64,000 nt of DNA from Acidimicrobiia bacterium (lineage in GTDB: Bacteria; Actinomycetota; Acidimicrobiia; Acidimicrobiales; AC-14): NCBI GenBank assembly GCA_023264995.1, contig JAHFUR010000005.1, positions 91,156 through 155,155 on the forward strand, given 5' to 3'. Each line of letters starts with the position of its first letter. Position 1 is the stretch's first letter. The position numbers were made by a program, and so were the translations under genes. The notes under the pieces were generated by a model that searched no databases, was not told where the DNA came from, and saw only the letters and a program-made list of their open reading frames with translations. Shown piece after piece: positions 17,195 through 24,516 of the stretch.

Positions 17195-18240
17195 GAGCGG
17201 GGGTCGGCGCTCGTGGGCAAGGATGCGGCGTGGACGTGCCCCGGTTCCTCCCCATGCTGGCCGGCGGGACCGGCATCCCGCCGAACTCCAAGGCCTACCT
17301 CCTGGAGCCGAAGCTGGACGGCCAGCGGGTGATGGCCTACGTCGAGGCCGGCGGTGTCGTCCTCACCAACCGGCGGGGCGGCGAGATCACCGCCACCTAC
17401 CCCGAGCTGGCCGGCCTGGCCGCCGCCCTCGCCCCCCACCAGGCCGCCCTCGACGGCGAGATGGTCACCTTCGACGCCCAGGGCCAGACCAGCTTCCAGC
17501 GGCTCCAGCGCCGGATGCACGTCGCCCAACCCGGCGCCCGCCTGGTGGCCGAGACGCCGGCGGTGTTCGTGGCCTTCGACGTCCTGTGGCTCGACGGTGA
17601 GCAGCTCGTCGACCACCCCCAGACCGCCCGCCGCGCCATCCTCGACGCCCTGGCCATCAAGGGGCCGGCGTGGCAGACGGCCCCGGTGGTCGACGCCAGC
17701 CCGGAGGAGTTCCTGGAGGTGTGCCGCCAGCTCGGCCTCGAGGGGTTCATGGCCAAGCGCCGCGACGCGCCCTACCAGGTGGGCCGGCGCTCCATGGCGT
17801 GGTGGAAGGTCAAGTGCGGCCGCCGGCGGGAGTTCGTGGTCGGCGGGTGGTCCGCCGGCCAGGGGAGCAGGCAGGCGAGCATCGGGTCGCTGGCCGTCGG
17901 CTGCTACGACACCGCCGACCCGGCCACCCAGCGCCTGTTCTACGTGGGCCAGGCCGGCTCGGGCCTGAACGACGAGATGATCCGCCAGCTCATGGCCCTG
18001 TTCGCCCAGATCGAGGTGCCGGCGCCACCGTTCGTGAACCCGCCGGCCACCGGCCTCCATTGGGCCCGCCCCCTCCTCGTCACCGAGGTGGCCTACACCG
18101 AGGTGACCGAGACGGGGACCCTGCGCCAGCCGTCGATCAAGGGCCTGCGCACCGACGTGATCGCCGGCGAGGTGACCTGGGACGACGAGATCGCCGGGCG
18201 TTTCGCCGGTTTTGGGAACGGGCCGGCCGGTCCGACGTAG
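17191..18240 (+). CDS. ATP-dependent DNA ligase (LigD ligase-domain type)
   Basis: 349 aa from ATG 17191; GTG 17230 (VDVPRFLPMLAG, with AAGGA six bases upstream) is an equally good start giving 336 aa. Nucleotidyltransferase motifs are complete: motif I EPKLDGQR with the adenylated Lys, LDGEMVTFD, motif III FDVLWLDG, motif IV EGFMAKRRDAPY, motif V WWKVKC. An OB-fold domain (VVGGWSAGQGS to WARPLLVTEVAY) follows. It seals ends in non-homologous end joining. It is a stand-alone ligase: polymerase activity is on a separate gene two positions downstream, with ku between. Confidence 0.93.
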   Translation: MRAGVGARGQGCGVDVPRFLPMLAGGTGIPPNSKAYLLEPKLDGQRVMAYVEAGGVVLTNRRGGEITATYPELAGLAAALAPHQAALDGEMVTFDAQGQTSFQRLQRRMHVAQPGARLVAETPAVFVAFDVLWLDGEQLVDHPQTARRAILDALAIKGPAWQTAPVVDASPEEFLEVCRQLGLEGFMAKRRDAPYQVGRRSMAWWKVKCGRRREFVVGGWSAGQGSRQASIGSLAVGCYDTADPATQRLFYVGQAGSGLNDEMIRQLMALFAQIEVPAPPFVNPPATGLHWARPLLVTEVAYTEVTETGTLRQPSIKGLRTDVIAGEVTWDDEIAGRFAGFGNGPAGPT

Positions 18241-18249
18241 CATCTCAGT

Positions 18250-19038
18250 GTGCCCAGGCCCATCTGGAGTGGCGCCATCAGCTTCGGGCTGGTGAACGTG
18301 CCGGTGAAGGTGTTCAGCGCCACGTCGTCGAAGGACGTCCGCTTCCACCAGCTCGACGGCACGTCGAACTCCCGCATCAAGCAGAAGCGGGTCTCGGTCG
18401 CCACCGGCGAGGAAGTGCCGTACGAGAACCTCATCAAGGCCTACGAGATCTCGCCGGACAACTACGTCACCATCACCCCCGAGGAGCTCGACGCCCTCGA
18501 CCCCAAGGCCACCAAGACCATCGACATCGAGGACTTCGTCGACCTCGACCAGATCGACCCCGTCTACTACGAGCGGCCGTACTACCTCGTGCCCGACAAG
18601 GGCGGCCAGAAGGCCTACGCCCTGCTGCGCAACGCCATGCGGGAGACCAACAAGGTCGGCATCGCCCGCGTCGTGCTGCGCACCAAGCAGTACCTGGCCG
18701 CTATCCGCCCGCTGGGCAACGCCCTGGTCATGGAGACCATGCTGTTCGCCGACGAGGTGAACGACCTCGACGAGCTCGACCTGCCCGGCCCCGATGTCGA
18801 CGTCACCGACCGCGAGGAGAAGATGGCCCGGTCGCTCATCGACTCCCTCACCACCGACTTCGAGCCCGAGCGCTACCGCGACGAGTACCGCGACCGCGTC
18901 CTGGCCCTGATCGAGCAAAAGGCGTCGGGGCAGGCCATCGTCATCGAAGAGGCGGCGCAGGAGGCGCCCCGGGTCGTCGACCTCATGGCCGCCCTCGAAG
19001 CCAGCCTGGCCGCGGTGAAGGCCGGCAAGAGCGGGTGA
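18250..19038 (+). CDS. ku: Bacterial Ku protein
   Basis: 262 aa from GTG at 18250, 9 bases after the ligase stop. The conserved Ku core opens with PRPIWSGAISFGLVNVPVKV, continues through VRFHQLDGTSNSRIKQKRV, ISPDNYVTITPEELDALDP and YYERPYYLVPDKGGQKAYALL, and ends with a short helix-rich tail. Ku forms a homodimer ring on double-strand ends and recruits the ligase/polymerase. The tail lacks the long Lys-rich extension of some actinobacterial Ku proteins. Its stop overlaps the next start (GTGA). Confidence 0.97.
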   Translation: MPRPIWSGAISFGLVNVPVKVFSATSSKDVRFHQLDGTSNSRIKQKRVSVATGEEVPYENLIKAYEISPDNYVTITPEELDALDPKATKTIDIEDFVDLDQIDPVYYERPYYLVPDKGGQKAYALLRNAMRETNKVGIARVVLRTKQYLAAIRPLGNALVMETMLFADEVNDLDELDLPGPDVDVTDREEKMARSLIDSLTTDFEPERYRDEYRDRVLALIEQKASGQAIVIEEAAQEAPRVVDLMAALEASLAAVKAGKSG

Positions 19039-19967
19039 GCCCGGGCTCGACCGCTGTCGAGGTGGAGGTCGGTGGCCGGCAGCTCAGCCTGTCCAACCTC
19101 GACAAGGTGCTGTACCCCGGCGCCGGCTACACCAAGGGCCAGGTGATCGACTACTACACCCGCATCGCGCCGGCGCTGCTCCCCCACCTCCACCAGCGGG
19201 CCCTGACCCTCAAGCGCTACCCCAACGGCGTCGACGGCCAGTTCTTCTACGAGAAGAACTGCCCCAAGCACCGGCCCCCGTGGGTGGAAACCCTCCCGGT
19301 GTGGAGCGCCCGCACCAAGGCCGACGTGAACTACTGCCTCATCGACGAGCTGGCCGGCCTGGTGTGGGTGGCCAACCTGGCCTCGCTCGAACTGCACACG
19401 TCGCTCGCCCACGCCCGCGACGTCCAGCGCCCGTCGATGGTGGTCTTCGACCTCGACCCCGGCCCGCCGGCCACCGCCGTCGAGTGCGGCCAGGTGGCCC
19501 TGTGGCTGCGCGAGGTGCTCGACGGCCTCGGCCTGCAGGCCTTCCCGAAGACGTCGGGCTCCAAGGGCCTCCAGATCTACGTGCCCTTGAACACGCCGGC
19601 CACCTACAACGACACGAAGCCCTTCGCCCACGCCCTGGCCAAGCTGCTGGAGAAGCAGCACCCCAACGAGGTGCTGTCGGTGATGGCCAAGGACCTGCGT
19701 ACCGGCAAGGTCTTCATCGACTGGAGCCAGAACGACGACTCCAAGACCACCATCTGCGTCTACTCGCTGCGCGCCCGGCCCCGCCCCACTGTCTCCACGC
19801 CGGTGACGTGGCAGGAGGTGGAGCGCGCCGTGGCCAGCGGCGACCCCGACGACCTGGTGTTCGAGGCCGGCGACGTGCTGGCCCGGGTCACGGCCGACGG
19901 CGACCTCTTCGCCCCCCTGAACGAGCTGGAACAGGTCCTGCCCACGTCGCCCCCCTCGAACTGGTGA
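19035..19967 (+). CDS. LigD-type polymerase/primase domain protein
   Basis: 310 aa from GTG 19035, overlapping ku by 4 bases. Archaeo-eukaryotic primase fold of LigD polymerase domains: LSNLDKVLYPGAGYTKGQV, FYEKNCPKHRPPWVET, LASLELHTSLAHARDVQRP, the catalytic pair in VFDLDPG, TSGSKGLQIYVPL and WSQNDDSKTTICVYSLR. It fills gaps and adds ribonucleotides at breaks during NHEJ. No nuclease (phosphoesterase) domain is encoded here or beside it. The last codons and stop lie inside copy 2 of the 50-bp palindromic element. Confidence 0.95.
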   Translation: MSPGSTAVEVEVGGRQLSLSNLDKVLYPGAGYTKGQVIDYYTRIAPALLPHLHQRALTLKRYPNGVDGQFFYEKNCPKHRPPWVETLPVWSARTKADVNYCLIDELAGLVWVANLASLELHTSLAHARDVQRPSMVVFDLDPGPPATAVECGQVALWLREVLDGLGLQAFPKTSGSKGLQIYVPLNTPATYNDTKPFAHALAKLLEKQHPNEVLSVMAKDLRTGKVFIDWSQNDDSKTTICVYSLRARPRPTVSTPVTWQEVERAVASGDPDDLVFEAGDVLARVTADGDLFAPLNELEQVLPTSPPSNW

Positions 19968-20008
19968 CGGATCTGGGGGCGCCGGCCGCCGTTTACGTCA
20001 CCAGTTCG
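19959..20008 (+). repeat. 50-bp palindromic element, copy 2 (end of NHEJ operon)
   Basis: Begins AACTGGTGACG and ends CGTCACCAGTTCG; the terminal 12-bp arms (19958-19969 and 19996-20007) are a perfect inverted repeat. It covers the final codons and stop of the polymerase gene and fills the gap to the convergent ABC permease, so it may act as a two-way terminator. Same 50-bp length as copy 1 at 17029-17078, opposite orientation. Confidence 0.85.
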
Positions 20009-20015
20009 GCAGTGG

Positions 20016-20879
20016 TCACGGAGACTGAGCCGGCCTGAAGGTGGAGTCGACCCCCAGCAGGCGGGGCCGGGTGACGGCGCGCGCCCCCCGCATCAGCCCG
20101 AAGATGGCCGCCACCCAGGCGAACAGGCCGACCCACAGGCCGGCGTTGCCGGCGCCGAGCAGGCCGCCGGTGGACTGGGCGTAGGAGATCATGATCAGCG
20201 GCAGGGTCACCAGCCCCGAGGCCTGCTGGGCCGCCGCCGCGCTCTTGACCCGAGCCGACAGGCGCAGCACCACCGACAGGGTGATGGCCAGGAACGGCGG
20301 GACCACCCAGAGCATGAGCACCCACCAGGCCGACGTTGGAAAGAACCAGCCGCCCACGTGGGGCCCGACGATGAGGTTGACGGCCAGCGAGTAGCACCCG
20401 AACCCGATGAGGGTGGTCAGGTAGCCGGGCACCAGGCTGGCGATGAGCTTGCCCAGGTAGATCTCCCGCTCCGACGCCGGCGAGTGGGCCAGGAACTCGC
20501 CCGTGCCCTTCTCCTTCTCCCCCACCAGGGCGTTGGCCCCGACGGCGGTCGAGATGGTCATGGGCACGATGACGGCCATGGGGGCGAACAGGTAGACGGC
20601 CAGGGCGTAGCTGGTGCGGTCGGCCTCGGTCGTGCCCCGGATGGCGTGCTGGGCCGTCTGGGGCAGCAGGTCGAGGGCGGCGGACACGTTCTTGACCGTC
20701 CCCACGTTGCCCAGGTTGGTGATCGTCAGCAGCAGGAACGTGGGGATGATCACGAAGAACAGGGCGGCCAGCACCAGCATCGGCGCCCAGAAGTCGGGGC
20801 TGTGGCCGAGCTGGCGGAGGTCGTTGCGGGCGACGGCCCACATGCGGCTGCGGTCCATACGGCGGTGACCGCGCCTCAT
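20016..20879 (-). CDS. ABC-2 type transporter permease
   Basis: 287 aa from ATG 20879 (MRRGHRRMDRSRMWAVARND). Six membrane segments, including PMLVLAALFFVIIPTFLLLT and MAVIVPMTISTAVGANA, with the intracellular element GEKEKGTGEFLAHSPASEREIYLGK, characteristic of NatB/ABC-2 permeases. The start overlaps the ATPase stop as ATGA, so the two are coupled. Together with the two-component genes upstream this is a four-gene unit in which the sensor probably controls the exporter, as in BceRS/LiaRS-like or antibiotic-response modules. The substrate is unknown. Confidence 0.88.
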   Translation of the reverse strand: MRRGHRRMDRSRMWAVARNDLRQLGHSPDFWAPMLVLAALFFVIIPTFLLLTITNLGNVGTVKNVSAALDLLPQTAQHAIRGTTEADRTSYALAVYLFAPMAVIVPMTISTAVGANALVGEKEKGTGEFLAHSPASEREIYLGKLIASLVPGYLTTLIGFGCYSLAVNLIVGPHVGGWFFPTSAWWVLMLWVVPPFLAITLSVVLRLSARVKSAAAAQQASGLVTLPLIMISYAQSTGGLLGAGNAGLWVGLFAWVAAIFGLMRGARAVTRPRLLGVDSTFRPAQSP

Positions 20880-21838
20880 CGGTTCCTCACCCGCAGGTAG
20901 AGCTCTTCCAGCGACCGGGCATGCGGCGTCACCTGGGTGAGCCGCACGCCGGCGGCGGTGAGGGCGGCCACCAACCCCGGCACCCGGGCCAGGTCGTCGA
21001 GGTCGACGTTCGCCCCGCCGGCGTCTCGGGCGTAGGCGACCACGCCGTCGAGGCCGGCCAGCACATCGAGCCCGGCAGCGTCGACCGCGCCGAAACGCAC
21101 CGACGGCCGGGGCCAGAAGCGGTGGATCAGCTCGTCGGTGGCGCCGGCCAGGATGTCGGTGCCGTCCTCCATCATCACGACCTGGTCGGCCAGGCCCTCG
21201 GCCTCGAGCAGGAGGTGGGTCGACATGACCACCGTCGTCCCGCCGGCGGCCATCTCCCGGACCAGCCCCAGCACGGCGTGCGACGACTCGGGGTCGAGGC
21301 CCGACGTCGGCTCGTCGAGGAGGAGCAGGTCCGGCCCGTGCAGGACGGCCCGGGCCAGGGCCAGGCGGGTCTTCATACCGGTCGAGTAGCCGCTCACCCG
21401 CAGGTCGAGCGACCGGTCGATCCCGAACCGGGCCGCGGCCGCCTCGATCGGCGCGTCCCGGCCCAGCCCGAACAGCTCGGCCGCGAAGCGCAGGTTGTCC
21501 CGCCCGGTCAGGCGGTCGTACAGGGCGGGCTTGGCCGCCACCACGCCGCAGCGCCGGCGGACGTCCTCGCCGTCTCGGCCCCCGGGGTCCGACCCGAACA
21601 CCCGGGCCGTGCCGACGTGGGGCACCAGGGCCCCGGTCACCACCCGCAGGGCGGTGGTCTTGCCGGCGCCGTTCGGGCCGACGAGGACGGTGATCGACCC
21701 GGCCGGCACCGCCAGGTCGAGGTCGTGGAGGCCGGTGCCGGCCGAGAAGCTGAAGCCCACGCCGGCCAGGTCGACGACGGCCGGCGGCCCGGCGGCGGGG
21801 GCCGCGGCCTGCTCCGAGAACGTGGTGTCGATGGTCAT
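20876..21838 (-). CDS. ABC transporter ATP-binding protein
   Basis: 320 aa. Walker A VGPNGAGKTT near residue 55, Walker B LLLLDEPTSGLDP, H-loop MSTHLLLEAEGL. The signature is VSGYSTGMKTR, i.e. YSTGM where most ATPases have SGGQ; this variant is common in Nat/ABC-2 exporters that drop cofactor. The N-terminal 20 residues are a Pro/Ala-rich extension. It is coupled by ATGA to the permease downstream and begins 44 bases after the response-regulator stop. Confidence 0.92.
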   Translation of the reverse strand: MTIDTTFSEQAAAPAAGPPAVVDLAGVGFSFSAGTGLHDLDLAVPAGSITVLVGPNGAGKTTALRVVTGALVPHVGTARVFGSDPGGRDGEDVRRRCGVVAAKPALYDRLTGRDNLRFAAELFGLGRDAPIEAAAARFGIDRSLDLRVSGYSTGMKTRLALARAVLHGPDLLLLDEPTSGLDPESSHAVLGLVREMAAGGTTVVMSTHLLLEAEGLADQVVMMEDGTDILAGATDELIHRFWPRPSVRFGAVDAAGLDVLAGLDGVVAYARDAGGANVDLDDLARVPGLVAALTAAGVRLTQVTPHARSLEELYLRVRNR

Positions 21839-21882
21839 GAGGCGCCCGCGTCCTCATCGACACGAACGCCCCGCGCCTTGAG

Positions 21883-22524
21883 TTAGACCAGCCGGCGGTC
21901 GGTGGCCCACCGGCTGAGCTGGTGGCGGTTGGTGAGCTGGAGCTTGCGCAGGACGGCCGACGCGTGGGTCTCCACCGTCTTGATCGAGATGGCCAGCTGG
22001 CGGGCGATCTCCTTGTACGAGTAGCCGCGGGCCAGCAGGCGCAGCACCTCCTTCTCCCGCACGGTGAGCTGGTCGAGCTCGGGGTCGACCGGGCCGCGGT
22101 AATCAGCGGCGAAGGCGTCGAGCACGAAGCCGGCCAGGCGGGGCGAGAACACGGCGTCACCCTCGGCCACCCGGCGCACGGCCTCGACCAGCTCGGGGCC
22201 CGAGATCGTCTTGGTGACGTACCCCCGGGCGCCGGCCCGGATGACGGCGATGACGTCCTCGGAGGCGTCCGACACCGACAGGGCCAGGAACTTCACCTCG
22301 GGGTGGGTGAGGCCCACGGCCTCGATGACGGCCCGGCCGCCGCCGCCGGGCATGTGGACGTCGAGCAGGACCACGTCGGGCACCCGCTCGCCGATCATCT
22401 CGATGGCGGCGTCGACCTCCGACGCCTCGCCCACCACCTCCACGGAGTCGCCCAGCTCGGCCCGCACACCGGACAGCACGAGGGCGTGGTCGTCGACCAA
22501 GAAGACCCGGGGCCGCGCCGTCAT
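21883..22524 (-). CDS. NarL/LuxR-family response regulator
   Basis: 213 aa. Receiver domain with acidic pair VDDH near residue 11, phosphoacceptor Asp55 in LLDVHMPGGGG, Ser/Thr position SVSD and Lys in YVTKTISG. C-terminal GerE-type HTH: LTVREKEVLRLLARGYSYKEI and SIKTVETHASAVLRKL. Its start overlaps the sensor kinase stop by ATGA, so the two are a cognate pair. It is likely to control the ABC genes immediately downstream. Confidence 0.95.
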   Translation of the reverse strand: MTARPRVFLVDDHALVLSGVRAELGDSVEVVGEASEVDAAIEMIGERVPDVVLLDVHMPGGGGRAVIEAVGLTHPEVKFLALSVSDASEDVIAVIRAGARGYVTKTISGPELVEAVRRVAEGDAVFSPRLAGFVLDAFAADYRGPVDPELDQLTVREKEVLRLLARGYSYKEIARQLAISIKTVETHASAVLRKLQLTNRHQLSRWATDRRLV

Positions 22525-23336
22525 CGAGGCATGACCAGCTCGACCTCGGTGCCCGAGCCGGGTTCGCTGTGCACGGTGGCCTTGCCGCCGTGGCGGTCCA
22601 TGCGCCCGACGATGGAGTCGGCGATGCCCCGGCGGTGGCGGGGGACCTTCTCGAGGTCGAAGCCGGTGCCCCGGTCGCGCACGTAGACGGTCACCTGGTG
22701 GGGTTCCACCTCCAGGTAGGCCGACACGGTAGGTGCGCCCGAATGGCGGGCGGCGTTGGCCAGTGCTTCCCGGCTCGACAGGACCAGGGCGATCAGGCGG
22801 TCGTCGACCGGGCAGTCACCCACCTCGACGGCCTCCACGGCCACGTCGTGCAGGTACTCGATCTCGTCCCGCACCCGTTCCAGCGACGCGGCCAGGCTGT
22901 CGCCCGGGTTGACCTCCGGCGCGCCGTACAGCCAGTTGCGCAACGCCCGCTCCTGCGAGCGGGCCAGGGTGCTGACCTTGCGGGCGTCGGTGGCGTTGCG
23001 CTGGATCAGGGCCAGGGTCTGCAGCACCGAGTCGTGGATGTGGGCGGCCACCTCGGCCCGCTCCTGGGTGCGGATGCGCTCCTGGCGCTCGATGCCGAGG
23101 TCGTGGGTCAGCCGCCACCACCAGGGCCCGAACACCATGACCAGGCCGACGGCGATGGCCGCGGAGGCCAGGATGCCGGCGCTGGGCGACTCCACGCTTG
23201 GCGTCGTGATGAAGAACACGGCCACGCCGGTGACGACCAGCGTTGCACCGAGCGCCACCTGTGCCAGCGCGGCAGCCACGCCGGCCAGCATTCGCCGGTC
23301 GGCGTCACGGACCACCCGAGCGGGCGACGGCGCCAC
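22521..23336 (-). CDS. Sensor histidine kinase (HisKA_3 type)
   Basis: 271 aa from GTG 23336 (ATG 23291 is an alternative). Two membrane helices (LAQVALGATLVVTGVAVFFI and GILASAAIAVGLVMVFGPWW) with almost no extracellular loop precede a HisKA_3 helix, AAHIHDSVLQTLALIQRN (His near residue 98), and an HATPase: REALANAARHSGAP (N-box), VRDRGTGFD (G1), GIADSIVGRMDRHGGK and SEPGSGTEVELVMP. A PspC domain or other sensor is lacking, so it probably senses membrane state like intramembrane-sensing kinases. It is divergent from the Nfu-HEAT gene. Confidence 0.9.
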   Translation of the reverse strand: MAPSPARVVRDADRRMLAGVAAALAQVALGATLVVTGVAVFFITTPSVESPSAGILASAAIAVGLVMVFGPWWWRLTHDLGIERQERIRTQERAEVAAHIHDSVLQTLALIQRNATDARKVSTLARSQERALRNWLYGAPEVNPGDSLAASLERVRDEIEYLHDVAVEAVEVGDCPVDDRLIALVLSSREALANAARHSGAPTVSAYLEVEPHQVTVYVRDRGTGFDLEKVPRHRRGIADSIVGRMDRHGGKATVHSEPGSGTEVELVMPR

Positions 23337-23347
23337 CCCTGCATGAT

Positions 23348-23382
23348 CCCATGCATGGGCGCCGGCCGGTACGGTCGGCCCC
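23348..23382 (+). promoter_or_regulatory. Leaderless promoter and 12-bp palindrome between kinase and Nfu-HEAT gene
   Basis: CCCATGCATGGG at 23348-23359 is a perfect palindrome. TACGGT at 23370-23375 lies 7 bases before the ATG at 23383, the typical position for a -10 of a leaderless transcript. The 46-bp gap serves both divergent genes. Confidence 0.4.
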
Positions 23383-24516
23383 ATGGAGCAGGACGAGGCC
23401 CGCCGGCTGGTCGTCGAGCGGGGCCTGGCCGGCGCCGCGTTCGGGCACCTCACCGAAGCGGTCATGGGGCTCCCGTTCGAAGCACTGGGGCCGGTCAAGA
23501 CGCTCCTCAAGCGCTTCCTGTCGGCCGGCCCGTGGTCGGAGGCCGACGACGACGCCCTGGCCCTGGCCGTCGGCGCCGGCGACGGTTGGTGGGAGCGCGA
23601 CCTCGACGCCGGCGTGCCGCTGCGCTTCGGGTGGGCCGGCGGGCGCTTCCAGGTGTCGCTCGGCCCCCGGTCGCCGGCCGGCGAGCCGGTCGCAGCCCTC
23701 GACGCCAGCTTCGACGGACCGGTCGTCCCCGAAGCCACACCCAACCCCCGCACCATCCGGTTCGGCTTCAGCCACCCCGTGCAGGACGGGCCCAGCCGCT
23801 GGTACGAGTCGGCGGCAGCCGCCGGCGACGACCCCCGGGTGTCCCGCCTCTTCGCCGACTTCGACCGGGTGGCCAACGTGCTGGTCGGCCCCGACTTCGT
23901 CGCCGTCGGCCTGCGCCGGCCCGACGATTGGGAGCCGCTGCTCGCCCCCGTCCTGGCCGTGGTCACCGAGGAGTTCGCCGACCCCGACGACGAGAGCGGC
24001 CGACCGGCTCCCTCCGCCGGCGGGGGGCCGGCGTGGCTGGGCGGCGCCGGGCCGGCGCCCACGATGGGCGACGGGCGGCGGCTCACCCGCCTCGAGCAGG
24101 CGTGGCAGGAGCTGGGCTCCCTCCGGCCCGCCGTCCCGACCGACCTGGCCACGCTGCTCGCCGCCGCCGGCGGCGCCGACCCGGCCCACCGCCAGGTGGC
24201 GGCCAACCTGCTCCGCGAGGCCGAGCCGGCGACCGCCCTTGAGCAGTGGGCTCGGCTCGTCGTCGACCCGGTCCGGGCGGTGCGCCGGGCGGCGGTCGAC
24301 GCCATGGTCGACGCCGGCCGCCCCGAGCTGCGCCCCCTGCTGGAAGACGCCCTCGGCGACGCCGACGCCTGGGTGCGCTGGAAGGCCCTGCGCGGCCTGG
24401 CCGAGCTGGGGCCGGCGCCCAGCCGGGCGGCCATCGTCGCCCACGCCGACGATCCCGACTTCCGGGTCCGCCTGGAAGCCGCCGCCGCCCTCCGCGCTGC
24501 GGCCGAGGCGCCGTGA
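23383..24516 (+). CDS. Nfu N-terminal-domain protein fused to HEAT repeats
   Basis: 377 aa. Residues about 115-205 match the Nfu/NifU N-terminal domain: TPNPRTIRFGFSHPVQDGPS, WYESAAAAGDDPRVSRLFAD, VANVLVGPDFVAVG and DWEPLLAPVLAVV. This domain accompanies Fe-S scaffold proteins, but the Cys-x2-Cys NifU domain that carries the cluster is absent. The C-terminal 120 residues are HEAT-like repeats (VDPVRAVRRAAVDAMVDAG, DADAWVRWKALRGLAELG, DDPDFRVRLEAAAAL). The first 110 residues resemble nothing I recognise. The stop overlaps the next start (GTGA). A protein-protein adaptor role is inferred. Confidence 0.75.
   Translation: MEQDEARRLVVERGLAGAAFGHLTEAVMGLPFEALGPVKTLLKRFLSAGPWSEADDDALALAVGAGDGWWERDLDAGVPLRFGWAGGRFQVSLGPRSPAGEPVAALDASFDGPVVPEATPNPRTIRFGFSHPVQDGPSRWYESAAAAGDDPRVSRLFADFDRVANVLVGPDFVAVGLRRPDDWEPLLAPVLAVVTEEFADPDDESGRPAPSAGGGPAWLGGAGPAPTMGDGRRLTRLEQAWQELGSLRPAVPTDLATLLAAAGGADPAHRQVAANLLREAEPATALEQWARLVVDPVRAVRRAAVDAMVDAGRPELRPLLEDALGDADAWVRWKALRGLAELGPAPSRAAIVAHADDPDFRVRLEAAAALRAAAEAP

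Noticed and set aside
20016-22160. A 714-codon frame joining sequence opposite the ATPase and response regulator to the permease
   Set aside because: Only the last 287 codons look like protein; the rest overlaps two convincing genes on the same strand in another frame.
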